Counted from the stretch's first letter, positions 54,658 through 63,586 are shown. The stretch: DNA of 64,000 nt from Duganella sp. SG902 (GCF_013376005.1 NZ_JABMJK010000008.1:62001-126000); one strand, 5' to 3'. Made by a program: numbers and translations. Notes: generated from the letters alone by a model not told the origin.

Positions 54658-54728
54658 GTCGTTCCGGCGAAAGCCGGAACCCATACTGAGCATGCGTTCT
54701 ATGGATTCCGGCGTGCGCCGGAATGACG
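54658..54728. repeat. Two-hairpin palindromic repeat after purF
   Basis: GTTCCGGCGAAAGCCGGAAC forms the first hairpin and ATTCCGGCGTGCGCCGGAAT the second. It starts 3 bases after the purF stop and ends 16 bases before the PLP-enzyme gene. Confidence 0.88.
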
Positions 54729-54744
54729 GCGCAAAGGTCAACAA

Positions 54745-55989
54745 ATGAACGAAAAAAAGAACTACGGTTTCACCACCACCATCCTGCACGGCGACCGCCA
54801 GAAGGGCATCGAGCACGGCTCGCTGCACAAGCCGATCCACACCTCGGTCGCCTTCGGCTACGCAGACGCGCGCCAGCTGGCCTCGGTCTTCCAGGGCAAG
54901 GAGCCGGGCTTCCGCTACGGCCGCCAGGGCAACCCGACCATCTCCGCGCTGGAGGAAAAGGTCAACAAGATGGAGCAGGGCGTCGGCACCATCTGCTTCG
55001 CCACCGGCATGGGCGCGATCGGCGCCGTGGTGCAGGCGCTGCTGCGCGCCGGCGACCATGTGGTGTCCTCGTCCTTCCTGTTCGGCAACACCAACAGCCT
55101 GTGGCAGACCGCCATGAGCCAGGGCATCGGCGTATCCTTCGTGGACGCCACCGACGTCGCCAACGTCGAGGCGGCCATCACCGACAACACCCGCGTGGTG
55201 TTCGTCGAAACCATCGCCAACCCGCGCACGCAGGTGGCCGACCTCAAGCGCATCGGCGAACTGTGCAAGGCGCGCGGCATCCTGTACGTGGTGGACAACA
55301 CCATGACCACGCCGTATCTGTTCCAGCCGAAGTCGGTGCACGCCGGCCTGGTGGTCAACGCCCTGACCAAGTCGATCGGCGGCCACGGCAACGCGCTCGG
55401 CGGCAGCATCACCGACACCGGCGCCTACGACTGGACCCGCTTCCCGAACATCTACGAGAACTACAAAAAGGCCGCGCCGCCGCAGTGGGGCCTGGCGCAG
55501 ATCCGCGCCAAGGCGCTGCGCGACTTCGGCTCCTCGCTGGCGCCGGACGCCGCGCACCACATCGCCGTCGGCGCCGAAACGCTGGCGCTGCGCATGCAGC
55601 GCACCACCGCCAACGCGCTGGCGCTGGCCGAGATGCTGGAGAAGGATGAGCGCGTCGCGGCGGTCCACTATCCGGGCCTGAAATCGCACCCGCAGCACGG
55701 CATCAGCGCGGAACTGTTCCGCGCCCACGGTTCACTGCTGAGCTTTGAGCTGAAGGATGGCCTCGATTGCTTCGACTTCCTGAACCGCCTGAAGCTGGCG
55801 ATTCCGGCCTCCAACCTGGGCGACAACCGCACGCTGATCATCCCGGTCGCGCACACCATCTTCTACGAGATGGGCGCCGAGCGCCGCGCGTCGATGGGCA
55901 TCGCCGAATCGCTGATCCGCGTCTCGGTGGGCATCGAGGACACCGACGATCTGCTGGACGACTTCTGCACCGCCCTCGAGGGCTGCTGA
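54745..55989 (+). CDS. Cys/Met-metabolism PLP enzyme (cystathionine gamma-synthase / O-succinylhomoserine sulfhydrylase type)
   Basis: This 414-residue fold-type I PLP enzyme has the internal aldimine lysine at Lys209 (NALTKSIGG). Asp184 (VVDNT) contacts the ring nitrogen, and YGRQGNPT and SSFLFGNTNSLW shape the cofactor site. Its place after purF is where metZ usually lies. The stretch around the lysine (SIGGHGNALGGS) differs from the common GGQGR form of MetZ, so I leave the exact reaction open between gamma-synthase and sulfhydrylase. The ATG follows the purF-linked repeat. Confidence 0.88.
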   Translation: MNEKKNYGFTTTILHGDRQKGIEHGSLHKPIHTSVAFGYADARQLASVFQGKEPGFRYGRQGNPTISALEEKVNKMEQGVGTICFATGMGAIGAVVQALLRAGDHVVSSSFLFGNTNSLWQTAMSQGIGVSFVDATDVANVEAAITDNTRVVFVETIANPRTQVADLKRIGELCKARGILYVVDNTMTTPYLFQPKSVHAGLVVNALTKSIGGHGNALGGSITDTGAYDWTRFPNIYENYKKAAPPQWGLAQIRAKALRDFGSSLAPDAAHHIAVGAETLALRMQRTTANALALAEMLEKDERVAAVHYPGLKSHPQHGISAELFRAHGSLLSFELKDGLDCFDFLNRLKLAIPASNLGDNRTLIIPVAHTIFYEMGAERRASMGIAESLIRVSVGIEDTDDLLDDFCTALEGC

Positions 55990-55991
55990 CG

Positions 55992-56441
55992 ATGAAAGCG
56001 CTGATCGCCACCAGCTTGATCGCGGCGGCCGCCGCGGCGCAGGCCGGCGATCAGCGCGTTGCCATCGACTACTACACCCATCACTACGACGGCGCCGACA
56101 TCGCGCTGTCGCGCTTCCACTGCGGCGCCGCCAGCGCCATGCGCACCAGCGAGGAACGCGGCGCGTGGCTGGCGTGCTACGACCGCTTCGCGCGCAACTT
56201 CCGCGCCGCGCTGCCGGTCGGCCGCACTATCCCGGTGGAGGTGGCGCAGGCCATGAGCGAGGCCGAACTGGCCGCCGCCCAGCAATTGATGAATCAGGTG
56301 TTTGTGCAGGTCGCGCAAGAGGCGCGCCAGCAAGCCGATCTGGTCTTGCTGGCGCAGGGTGACGTGCTTAGTGCCAGGTCCGCATCAGGCCTACTGCCAG
56401 GCCTTCCAGCGCAAACTCGTCCGCTTCCGGATCGACCTTGA
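55992..56441 (+). CDS. Hypothetical exported protein overlapping the lexA 3' end
   Basis: This is a 149-residue protein with a plausible signal peptide ([19 protein letters not shown]). It then has a His/Tyr-rich start, [19 protein letters not shown], and two cysteines about 20 residues apart (FHCG, LACYDRF), which could form a disulphide. The last 24 codons ([13 protein letters not shown] onward) overlap the end of lexA by 74 bases in the opposite direction, and their composition is less protein-like. The native end may have been lost by a frameshift, or the overlap may be real. It starts 2 bases after the PLP-enzyme gene. No family is recognised. Confidence 0.6.
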   Translation: MKALIATSLIAAAAAAQAGDQRVAIDYYTHHYDGADIALSRFHCGAASAMRTSEERGAWLACYDRFARNFRAALPVGRTIPVEVAQAMSEAELAAAQQLMNQVFVQVAQEARQQADLVLLAQGDVLSARSASGLLPGLPAQTRPLPDRP

Positions 56442-57006
56442 TGATCTTGAAGTCCGGATTCTCCGGCAGCAGCTCGATGGTCGAGCCGGTCTTGCGGTAG
56501 CGCTTGACCGTCACTTCGCTGCCGATGCGGGCCACCACGATCTGGCCATTCTTGGCGCTGTCCACTTTCTTCACCGCCAGCAGGTCGCCATCCATGATGC
56601 CGGCGTCGCGCATCGACTCGCCGCGCACCTTCAGCAGGTAGTCCGGCTTGGACGCAAACATCGCCGGGTCCACGCTGTAGCTGGTTTCCAGGTTCTCCTG
56701 CGCCAGGATCGGCGAGCCGGCGGCCACACGGCCGATCAGCGGCAGCGACATCATCAGCGCGGCCGGCACTTTCGGCGCCGGCGGCTCGGCGTGCGCGCCC
56801 AGCAGGCGGATGCCGCGCGAAGTGCCGGCGGCGATCTCGATCGCGCCCTTGCGCGCCAGGGCCTGCAGGTGCTCCTCGGCGGCGTTGGCCGACTTGAAGC
56901 CCAGTTCGGCCGCGATCTCGGCGCGGGTCGGCGGGAAGCCGGTGTTTTCGATGGCGTCCTTGATCAGATTCAGGATTTGTTCCTGGCGTGCGGTGAGCTT
57001 GAGCAT
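56368..57006 (-). CDS. lexA: LexA repressor
   Basis: This 212-residue repressor of the SOS response has an N-terminal winged helix (about 1-65; [21 protein letters not shown] in part). The self-cleavage site is Ala96-Gly97 (VAAGSP). The Ser-Lys dyad is Ser131 (RGESMRD) and Lys168 (EVTVKRY), 12 residues shifted from E. coli Ser119 and Lys156. Start is the ATG at 57006; the frame upstream runs through the operators. Two SOS boxes lie just before it, showing autoregulation. It converges on a small unknown gene with a 74-base overlap. Confidence 0.96.
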   Translation of the reverse strand: MLKLTARQEQILNLIKDAIENTGFPPTRAEIAAELGFKSANAAEEHLQALARKGAIEIAAGTSRGIRLLGAHAEPPAPKVPAALMMSLPLIGRVAAGSPILAQENLETSYSVDPAMFASKPDYLLKVRGESMRDAGIMDGDLLAVKKVDSAKNGQIVVARIGSEVTVKRYRKTGSTIELLPENPDFKIIKVDPEADEFALEGLAVGLMRTWH

Positions 57007-57019
57007 GAGTACAGTGAGC

Positions 57020-57035
57020 CTGTGTATATGAACAG
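57020..57035. promoter_or_regulatory. LexA (SOS) box, proximal
   Basis: CTGTGTATATGAACAG fits CTGT-N8-ACAG exactly and lies 14 bases upstream of the lexA ATG. Confidence 0.88.
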
Positions 57036-57036
57036 T

Positions 57037-57052
57037 CTGTATTTTTGTACAG
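57037..57052. promoter_or_regulatory. LexA (SOS) box, distal
   Basis: CTGTATTTTTGTACAG fits CTGT-N8-ACAG exactly and is separated from the proximal box by one base, as in tandem lexA operators of other Proteobacteria. Together the pair would bind two LexA dimers. Confidence 0.92.
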
Positions 57053-57105
57053 TGTGACGCGAAAAGCAAGGGGATTTGTTGCTTTGCGCGAAATTAATTC
57101 ATGTT

Positions 57106-59718
57106 TTAGTTGCTGGTCCAGCTCGTCGGGCCATCGGACAGCGCGCCGAGGTACTCGTTGCGCTTGCCGTCGCGCTCGGTAACGATGCGTGCCTGCGGCG
57201 TGTGCGGCGTGCGCGCCGCCAGTTGCAGCGTGACCGCGCCGCTGCGCGGATCGTAGATGGCGCTGTCGTATTTGCCGGCTTCCAGCGTGATCCAGACGCG
57301 GTGCGGCGCGATGAACAGGCGGGTGCGGGCGCTGTCCTTCGGCGTGATGTGCAGCTTGCCGTCGTCCGCGACCCGCAGGTTGGCGCCGAAGGCCAGCCAG
57401 CCGAAGGTCGGATCGTTCACCACATAGGTGGCGGTGGCGTAGGCGTGGCCGTAGAAGCCCATGCCGTAGTCGCCGCTGTAGGCGTCCCAGCGCATCATGT
57501 CGGGCCAGGCGTGGAAGGCGGCCGAAGCGAAGCCCTGCTGGTCGATATTGGTGACGCCGCCCATCAGGCCGCCGTAGGCCACGCGCAGCAGGTGCAGGTC
57601 GGACGGATTGGCGCGGAAGGCCTCAAACAGCGGCACCGCGTTCAGCGTCGAGCCGTAGTGGTGGATCTGGCGCTCGATGCGTCTGGTCTTGCCGCCATAC
57701 AGGAAGTCCCAGTAGCGGCGCGCGTTGCCGTTGTAGCCCCAGCTTGGCATGGTGGGATCGTAGCCAAGGATGACTTCGCGCGTGATGTCGGCCTGCGGCT
57801 GGTAGCCGAAGTGACGCATCCAGGCGTAGACCTCGGCCTGGCCGGTGGAGTCCCACGCCATCTCGCTGCCGAATGGGTAGGTCAGCGTGCGCCAGTGGTC
57901 GGCGCGCTGTTTCATCAGGCGCTCCATGTCGGCGGCCTCGGCGTGCAGGCCTTCGCGTTGCAGGTCCTTGAGGATGTCGACGAAGACATCGCCCTCCATC
58001 AGGCCGAACTGGGCGTACTCGGGCGCGTCGCGCACCATGGCCGCCACGGTCTGGTAGGCATGCTCCAGATACCAGCGCCAGTCGTGCGCGGTCACAAGTC
58101 CCGCATGGTTGCGGGCCAGGCGGTACAGCACCCAGTGGCCGATGGCGACGTGGGGGTAGTTGTAGGCGCGGCCAAGGTCGGCGGCGTCTTGCTTGCTCCA
58201 TGAGGTCCAGGTTTTCCAGTCGGCCTTTGGGTCGTAGTAGCCGGGGAAGGCTTGCGGGTCGTAGTAGAACAGGCTCTTGCGCACGGCGCCGGCCTGCGGC
58301 CCGTCGGCCACCTGCAGCTTGCCGACCACGGTCTGGTTGACCAGCTGCTCCAGCCTGGCGACTTCGCCGGGGTCGGGGTTGTCCAGCTGCTTCATGATGG
58401 CGGCCACCCAGCTGCCGCCACCGCCTTCGTCGCTCATGCCGGAGATCCACACACGGGTGTCGTCGGTGACGATACGGTTGGCATCGCGGTCGTAGGTCAG
58501 GATGGCGGGCGCGCGCTGGAACGGATCGTTCTTGTCGTCGAACCATTGGCGCGTGGTGGCGAAGCGCCCCAGGTCGGCCACGGCCTGCTCCAGCGGCTTG
58601 GTGATGAAGTAGCTGATGGTTTGCACGCTGTGGTCGGCGTAGGTGATGTTCAGGCGCGCCGGCCCCCAGCCCTGGCTCTTGACGGTGTAGCGCAGCCAGC
58701 CCCTGGCCGCCCAGTCGCCGCCGGCACCGCCCGCCGCCGGCGTGACCGCCAGCGCACCGGCCGGCTCGGCGGCGATGCTGGCGACTTTTTGCGCGCTATG
58801 CAGGAACAGCGTGGCGTCCATATCGGTCGGCACCACGTAGCCCGGAACGCCGACCGCCACCGGCCGCCGCTGCGCGATCAATGTCTGCTCGATGGCGCGG
58901 ATCGACGGCGCGGTCACGAAACGCAGGCCGATCTCGCGCCGCTCGCCCGGCCGCAACGTCAGGCTGGTGGGCGTGTTCCATTGCTCTCCGGCGTTTTTCC
59001 ACTCAGCCTCGGCGTAGGCCTTGCTCGCAACAGCCCAGTCGTAGAAACCTTCGGCGGTCTGCTCGCGCTTGCTGCCGTCCTCGATCGGGCGCCACGCTTC
59101 CAGCGGCGTGTGGCCATCGGGCAGCACCAGCAGGGCGGGGCCCTGGCCGTTGAGGCGGGTCACCTGCACGTAGCCGGCGTCGCGCCCGATGTAGGGATCG
59201 GCGAAGCTGGCGCTGGCGTGGGCCTGCTCCAGCGTGCGGCCGGTGATGATGTTGTCGAACACCATCGGCATGCCCAGGCCGCCGATTTCCACCGGCCGCC
59301 GCGAGCGGTTGATCAGCGTGAAGCGCAGCACCAGCGCGCCCTTGTCGTTGAGCCAGCGGCGTTCCACCGTCAGCGGCAGGCCGGCGCCCATGCTGGCGCT
59401 GAGGTCGGCGGCGGCCAGCGCGCGGCCGGCCGGCAGGATGCGCGCCGGCTTGCGCACGCGCGACGAGGAGTAGTCGCGCCAGGCGCCATCGCCCTCGCGC
59501 AGGCGCAGGTTGAGGTCGCCGATGTGGGCATAGCCGTCGCCGCGCCGCTCGGCCACCCGGGTGCCGGGCGCGAAATCGAAAGACGGATCGCTGACCGGCG
59601 TCAGGCGCGCCAGCGTCTGGGTGTCGCTGCGCAAGGCCAGCAGCAGTTGCGGCGTGCTGTAGGCCTGGCCGGAGGCGAGCGAGGGCAGGGCGATCAAGGC
59701 GGCGACAAGTAGTTTCAT
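57106..59718 (-). CDS. DUF5695-like exported protein (possible polysaccharide-active enzyme)
   Basis: This is an 870-residue exported protein (signal peptide MKLLVAALIALPSLASG). The N-terminal half (about 25-330) is beta-rich with lyase/hydrolase-like strands such as RFTLINRSRRPVEIGG. The C-terminal half (about 430-800) is helical with many Trp and Tyr: HDWRWYLEHAYQTVAAM, YPFGSEMAWDSTGQAEVYAWMRHFGY (in part) and WPDMMRWDAYSGDYGMGFYGHA (in part), which resembles an alpha/alpha toroid of polysaccharide enzymes. I relate it to DUF5695 from memory. Catalytic residues cannot be assigned. The start is the ATG at 59718 with AGGA upstream. It stands alone, with no carbohydrate cluster nearby. Confidence 0.7.
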   Translation of the reverse strand: MKLLVAALIALPSLASGQAYSTPQLLLALRSDTQTLARLTPVSDPSFDFAPGTRVAERRGDGYAHIGDLNLRLREGDGAWRDYSSSRVRKPARILPAGRALAAADLSASMGAGLPLTVERRWLNDKGALVLRFTLINRSRRPVEIGGLGMPMVFDNIITGRTLEQAHASASFADPYIGRDAGYVQVTRLNGQGPALLVLPDGHTPLEAWRPIEDGSKREQTAEGFYDWAVASKAYAEAEWKNAGEQWNTPTSLTLRPGERREIGLRFVTAPSIRAIEQTLIAQRRPVAVGVPGYVVPTDMDATLFLHSAQKVASIAAEPAGALAVTPAAGGAGGDWAARGWLRYTVKSQGWGPARLNITYADHSVQTISYFITKPLEQAVADLGRFATTRQWFDDKNDPFQRAPAILTYDRDANRIVTDDTRVWISGMSDEGGGGSWVAAIMKQLDNPDPGEVARLEQLVNQTVVGKLQVADGPQAGAVRKSLFYYDPQAFPGYYDPKADWKTWTSWSKQDAADLGRAYNYPHVAIGHWVLYRLARNHAGLVTAHDWRWYLEHAYQTVAAMVRDAPEYAQFGLMEGDVFVDILKDLQREGLHAEAADMERLMKQRADHWRTLTYPFGSEMAWDSTGQAEVYAWMRHFGYQPQADITREVILGYDPTMPSWGYNGNARRYWDFLYGGKTRRIERQIHHYGSTLNAVPLFEAFRANPSDLHLLRVAYGGLMGGVTNIDQQGFASAAFHAWPDMMRWDAYSGDYGMGFYGHAYATATYVVNDPTFGWLAFGANLRVADDGKLHITPKDSARTRLFIAPHRVWITLEAGKYDSAIYDPRSGAVTLQLAARTPHTPQARIVTERDGKRNEYLGALSDGPTSWTSN

Positions 59719-59822
59719 GGGCAATCCTGTTGAAAGTGCAACACGATAGTAGCATTGCCCCGGCCACAACACGACGCTGGATTTCCGGCGCAAAAGCTGC
59801 TATAGTCGCGGGCTTACCTCTT

Positions 59823-59850
59823 CCCACACCTGTCTTGACGCCAGGGTGGG
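59823..59850 (+). promoter_or_regulatory. Leader hairpin upstream of rpsF
   Basis: CCCAC-A-CCTG, a nine-base loop and CAGG-GTGGG form a stem with one bulged A, 30 bases before the rpsF ATG. A TATAGT at 59801-59806 may be the -10 element, giving a leader that contains this hairpin. rpsF leaders can bind the S6:S18 complex for autoregulation. The expected CCG loop feature is not evident, so the assignment is tentative. Confidence 0.4.
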
Positions 59851-59880
59851 CTATTTATCAAGTCCTTAAGGGAGTTATAC

Positions 59881-60261
59881 ATGCGTCACTACGAAATCGT
59901 ATTTATCGTCCATCCGGACCAGAGCGAGCAAGTGCCCGCCATGATCGAGCGTTACAAAACCACCGTAACGACCCGTGGCGGCAACGTTCACCGTGTTGAA
60001 GACTGGGGCCGTCGTCAAATGGCTTACCCAATCCAGAAACTGGCGAAAGCGCACTACATCTGCCTGAACATCGAAGCAGACAACGAAACCCTGGTTGAGC
60101 TGGAAACCGCATTCAAATTCAATGATGCCGTCCTGCGTCACCTGACCGTCAAGCTGAAGAAAGCCGAAACCGCTCCTTCGCCGATGATGAAGTCGGTACA
60201 ACGCGAAGACGCAGCCAAGTCGCACCGCGCGGAAGCCGCCGCTGCCGCTCCAGCCGCTTAA
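59881..60261 (+). CDS. rpsF: 30S ribosomal protein S6
   Basis: This 126-residue ribosomal protein starts [25 protein letters not shown] (in part) and contains [30 protein letters not shown] (in part), the usual S6 pattern. It forms a heterodimer with S18 in the small subunit platform. The C-terminal tail (about 105-126) is Ala-rich and acidic. AAGGGAG precedes the ATG. It is the first of rpsF-priB-rpsR-rplI. Confidence 0.98.
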   Translation: MRHYEIVFIVHPDQSEQVPAMIERYKTTVTTRGGNVHRVEDWGRRQMAYPIQKLAKAHYICLNIEADNETLVELETAFKFNDAVLRHLTVKLKKAETAPSPMMKSVQREDAAKSHRAEAAAAAPAA

Positions 60262-60282
60262 TTGTCCTGAGAAGGAACCGCG

Positions 60283-60588
60283 CTGAACCAGCTCCAGTTC
60301 ATCGCCCTCATCGCCGAACGGGATGCAATCCGTTACACCCCGGCCGGCATGCCGATCGTCAACGCTGTACTCCAGCACCGGTCGCAGCAGATGGAGGCGG
60401 GCATCGCCCGTTTGACCGAGTTTGAAGTGTCCGCCGTCGCGGCGGGCGAGATTTCAGGCCGTTTCATTCAGGCGCCACTGGGCGGGATGTATCAGTTCTC
60501 CGGTTTCCTCAGCAAGAAAAGCCGCAATAGCAAAAGCCTGGTGTTTCACATCATTGATTTTAGTGCTGTCCAAGACAGCTCAATTTAA
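60283..60588 (+). CDS. priB: Primosomal replication protein N, starting at CTG
   Basis: This 101-residue OB-fold protein stimulates PriA in replication restart. The normal PriB N-terminus is encoded from the CTG at 60283 (then NQLQFIALIAERDAIRYTPAGMP), with GAAGGA six bases upstream. An in-frame TGA at 60268 blocks any earlier start. No ATG, GTG or TTG lies between; the next ATG is at 60349 and would remove the first strand of the fold. So CTG is the best start. The core ends FIQAPLGGMYQFSGFLSKKSRNSKSLVFHI (in part). It lies between rpsF and rpsR as in many bacteria. Confidence 0.88.
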   Translation: MNQLQFIALIAERDAIRYTPAGMPIVNAVLQHRSQQMEAGIARLTEFEVSAVAAGEISGRFIQAPLGGMYQFSGFLSKKSRNSKSLVFHIIDFSAVQDSSI

Positions 60589-60603
60589 ATACAGGAGCCT
60601 AAA

Positions 60604-60894
60604 ATGGCATTCGGTAAAAAGTTCGACAAAAACAAGCTCAAGCTGAAAGAAAAGCGCAAGCAACAAAACCCACTGTTCAAGCGCAAGAAGTTCTGCCGCT
60701 TCACCGCCGCTGGCGTTGAGCAAGTAGACTACAAAGACGTAGACACCCTGAAAGACTTCATCCAGGAAAACGGCAAAATCATGCCAGCACGTCTGACCGG
60801 CACCAAAGCCCACTACCAGCGTCAAGTTGACACCGCGATCAAGCGCGCGCGTTACCTGGCCCTGCTGCCGTACACCGATCTGCACAACGCCTAA
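60604..60894 (+). CDS. rpsR: 30S ribosomal protein S18
   Basis: This 96-residue ribosomal protein has a basic N-terminus ([22 protein letters not shown], in part). The S18 core is [64 protein letters not shown] (shown in part). It pairs with S6. It lies 15 bases after priB with GGAGC upstream of the ATG. Length and order are typical of betaproteobacteria. Confidence 0.98.
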   Translation: MAFGKKFDKNKLKLKEKRKQQNPLFKRKKFCRFTAAGVEQVDYKDVDTLKDFIQENGKIMPARLTGTKAHYQRQVDTAIKRARYLALLPYTDLHNA

Positions 60895-60921
60895 TCGCGG
60901 CAGAGAAACTGGAGAAGAACT

Positions 60922-61374
60922 ATGCAAATCATTCTGTTGGAAAAAGTTGTCAATCTGGGCAACCTGGGTGAAGTCGTTAAAGTCAAAGACGGCTACGCAC
61001 GTAACTTCCTGATCCCGCAAAAAATGGCCCGCCGTGCGACCACGTCGGCCATCGCGGAATTCGAAGCCAAGCGCGCCGAACTGGAAAAAGCTGCCGCCGC
61101 CAAGCTGGCCGCCGCTCAAGCCCAGGGCGAAAAGCTGAACGGCATGACCGTGACCGTGTCGCAGAAAGCCGGCGTCGACGGCCGTCTGTTCGGCTCGGTG
61201 ACCAACTTCGACATCGCCGAAGCCCTGACCAAAGCAGGCTTCGCTGTTGAAAAAGCCGCTGTGCGCATGCCAACCGGTCCGCTGAAGACCGTGGGCGAGT
61301 TCCCAGTCAGCGTTGCCCTGCACACCGACGTGGTGGCGGAAGTAACCGTTGCCGTTGTGGGCGAAGCCGCCTAA
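60922..61374 (+). CDS. rplI: 50S ribosomal protein L9
   Basis: This 150-residue two-lobed ribosomal protein binds 23S rRNA through the N-terminal domain: [36 protein letters not shown] (in part). A long connecting helix ([24 protein letters not shown], in part) follows, then a C-terminal domain. GGAG lies upstream of the ATG. A strong terminator follows, ending the ribosomal operon before dnaB. Confidence 0.98.
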   Translation: MQIILLEKVVNLGNLGEVVKVKDGYARNFLIPQKMARRATTSAIAEFEAKRAELEKAAAAKLAAAQAQGEKLNGMTVTVSQKAGVDGRLFGSVTNFDIAEALTKAGFAVEKAAVRMPTGPLKTVGEFPVSVALHTDVVAEVTVAVVGEAA

Positions 61375-61418
61375 GACTTGACCGGGCGGCAACGCCTGTC
61401 GAGTTTGCAACACCCTTG

Positions 61419-61448
61419 AAAAAAGCCGGGCTCCGCCCCGGCTTTTTT
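61419..61448 (+). terminator. Intrinsic terminator after rplI
   Basis: AAAAAAGCCGGG pairs with CCCGGCTTTTTT around a short CTCCGC loop; the T-run completes a strong rho-independent terminator. It starts 45 bases after the rplI stop. Confidence 0.93.
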
Positions 61449-61460
61449 CTCGTCATAAAT

Positions 61461-61488
61461 TTTGTAGTCCGGCACAAGCAGGTATAAT
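61461..61488 (+). promoter_or_regulatory. dnaB promoter, possibly giving a leaderless mRNA
   Basis: TTTGTA (61461-61466), 16 bases, then a perfect TATAAT (61483-61488). The -10 element ends only seven bases before the dnaB ATG. Transcription would begin at or next to the A of ATG. No ribosome site is visible, which fits a leaderless message. Confidence 0.6.
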
Positions 61489-61495
61489 TCGCGCC

Positions 61496-62881
61496 ATGAA
61501 CGCCCCCTCCGATCCGCAAGTCGAGTCGCTCCGCGTCCCGCCGCATTCCATCGAAGCAGAACAGTCCGTCATTGGCGGCCTGCTGCGCGATAACGCCGCG
61601 TTCGACCGCATCGCCGACATGATGCAGCCGGAAGACTTCTACCGCTACGACCACCGCATCATCTTCGAACAGATCGTGCGCATGATCAACTCGTCCAAGC
61701 CGGCCGACGTGATCACCGTGTTCGAGAACCTGACACAGCTGGGCAAGGCCGAGGACGTCGGCGGCCTGGCCTACCTCAACGCCATGGCGCAGAACACGCC
61801 GTCGGCGGCCAACATCCGCCGCTACGCCGAGATCGTGCGCGACCGCTCGGTGCTGCGCCAGCTGATCACCGTGGCCGACGACATCTCCGGCCAGGCCTTC
61901 AGCCCGCAGGGCAAGGAAACCAAGGAAATCCTGGACGAGGCCGAGTCGCGCATCTTCGCCATCGCCGAGCAGGGCGCGCGCGGCGCCGCCGGCTGGCTGG
62001 CGGTGCAGCCGCTGCTGACCCAGGTGGTCGAGCGCATCGACGAGTTGTACTCGCGCGACAACCAGTCCGAGATCACCGGCGTGCCGACCGGCTTCATCGA
62101 CCTCGACCGCATGACTTCCGGCCTGCAGCCGGGCGACCTGGTGATCGTGGCCGGCCGCCCGTCGATGGGCAAGACCGCGTTCTCGGTCAACATCGGCGAG
62201 AACGTGGCGATCGAGGCCGGCCTGCCGGTGGCCGTGTTCTCGATGGAGATGGGCGGCGCCCAGCTGGCCATGCGTATGCTGGGTTCGGTTGGTCAGCTGG
62301 ACCAGCACCGCCTGCGGACCGGCCGCCTGAACGACGAGGACTGGCCGCGCCTGACGCACGCCATCCAGAAGATGAACGACGCCCAGTTGTTCATCGACGA
62401 AACCCCGGCCCTGAACCCGATCGAGATGCGCGCGCGCGCGCGCCGCCTGGCGCGCCAGTGCGGCAAGCTCGGCCTGATCATCGTCGACTACCTGCAGCTG
62501 ATGCAGGGTTCCAAGGCCGGCGACAACCGCGCCTCCGAGATCTCGGAGATCTCGCGCTCGCTCAAGGGCCTGGCCAAGGAGCTGGGCTGCCCGGTGATCG
62601 CCCTGTCGCAGCTGAACCGCTCGCTGGAGCAACGCCCCAACAAGCGTCCCGTCATGTCCGACCTGCGCGAATCGGGCGCTATCGAGCAGGACGCGGACGT
62701 CATCATCTTCCTGTATCGCGACGAGGTCTACAACCCGGACTCGCCCGATAAGGGAACGGCCGAGATCATCATCGGTAAGCAGCGTAACGGCCCGATCGGC
62801 GCGGTACGTCTGACCTGGATCGGCCAGTACACCAAGTTTGGCAATTACGTCGGTAACCTGTCTATCTACCAGGGCGACTAA
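61496..62881 (+). CDS. dnaB: Replicative DNA helicase DnaB
   Basis: This is a 461-residue hexameric replication-fork helicase. The N-terminal domain begins PPHSIEAEQSVIGGLLRDNAAFDRI (in part). A linker follows, then the RecA-type domain with Walker A GRPSMGKTAF, a Walker B-like LIIVDYLQLM, and DLRESGAIEQDADVIIFLYRDEVYN (in part) near the end. The start ATG lacks a ribosome site (see the promoter entry). The gene follows the ribosomal operon, as usual. Confidence 0.98.
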   Translation: MNAPSDPQVESLRVPPHSIEAEQSVIGGLLRDNAAFDRIADMMQPEDFYRYDHRIIFEQIVRMINSSKPADVITVFENLTQLGKAEDVGGLAYLNAMAQNTPSAANIRRYAEIVRDRSVLRQLITVADDISGQAFSPQGKETKEILDEAESRIFAIAEQGARGAAGWLAVQPLLTQVVERIDELYSRDNQSEITGVPTGFIDLDRMTSGLQPGDLVIVAGRPSMGKTAFSVNIGENVAIEAGLPVAVFSMEMGGAQLAMRMLGSVGQLDQHRLRTGRLNDEDWPRLTHAIQKMNDAQLFIDETPALNPIEMRARARRLARQCGKLGLIIVDYLQLMQGSKAGDNRASEISEISRSLKGLAKELGCPVIALSQLNRSLEQRPNKRPVMSDLRESGAIEQDADVIIFLYRDEVYNPDSPDKGTAEIIIGKQRNGPIGAVRLTWIGQYTKFGNYVGNLSIYQGD

Positions 62882-62941
62882 TCCTTGCGCCGGCCCGACC
62901 CATGGCTGGCGATCTGCAGTAGTAATAAAACGGAGAAAAAT

Positions 62942-63568
62942 ATGTTTGGACGTTTGATGCCCACCGAGGGCAAATTCTTTGACCTGTTTAATCAGCACGC
63001 CGAGCTGTGCGTCAAAGGCGCGAAAGAAATGGTGGGCCTGATGTCCAATTTCGACGACCTGGAAAACCGCGTGCACGCGATCGAAAGCATCGAGAAGCAA
63101 GCCGACAAGATCACCTACCAGACCGTCGACATGCTGCACAAGACCTTCATCACGCCGATCGACCGCGACGACATCCACAAGCTGATCACCCGCCAGGACG
63201 ACATCCTGGACCTGCTGGAGGACGCGGCCCAGACCGTGTCGCTGTACGACCTGCACTCGGTCACGCCGGAAGCCAAGCGCCTGGCCGAGCTGGTGCTGGC
63301 CTGCACCGAGAAGCTGAAGGAAGCGGTGTCGATGCTGCACAATATGGACAACTCGCGCCAGATCGTCTCCATCTGCGAAGAGATCGACCGCCTGGAATCG
63401 GACGCCGACCACGTGATGCGCGCCGCCATGTCCAAGCTGTTCCGCGACGAGCCGGACGTGCGCAACCTGATCAAGATGAAGGCCATCTACGAAATCCTGG
63501 AAACCGTGACCGACCGTTGCGAAGATGTGGCCAACATCATCGAAGGCATCATCGTCGAAAACGCATAA
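62942..63568 (+). CDS. DUF47 (PhoU-like) phosphate-transport regulator
   Basis: This is a 208-residue all-helical protein of the DUF47/PhoU-like family, starting MFGRLMPTEGKFFDLFNQHAEL (in part). The helical pairs contain ESIEKQADKITYQTVDMLHKTFITPIDRDDIHKL (in part) and a repeat EEIDRLESDADHVMR. These bind metal clusters via D/E-rich motifs in relatives. CGGAG lies upstream of the ATG at 62942; a longer frame is not used. It lies 18 bases before a PiT transporter gene, the standard pair that adjusts low-affinity phosphate uptake. Confidence 0.92.
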   Translation: MFGRLMPTEGKFFDLFNQHAELCVKGAKEMVGLMSNFDDLENRVHAIESIEKQADKITYQTVDMLHKTFITPIDRDDIHKLITRQDDILDLLEDAAQTVSLYDLHSVTPEAKRLAELVLACTEKLKEAVSMLHNMDNSRQIVSICEEIDRLESDADHVMRAAMSKLFRDEPDVRNLIKMKAIYEILETVTDRCEDVANIIEGIIVENA

Positions 63569-63586
63569 TTACAAAGACGAGTACCC

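Noticed and set aside
54745..55989. Firm naming as metZ from position alone.
   Set aside because: Residues around the PLP lysine differ from the common MetZ form, so only the superfamily is called.
60349..60588. priB starting at the ATG at 60349.
   Set aside because: It removes the conserved N-terminal strand encoded immediately upstream behind a good ribosome site.
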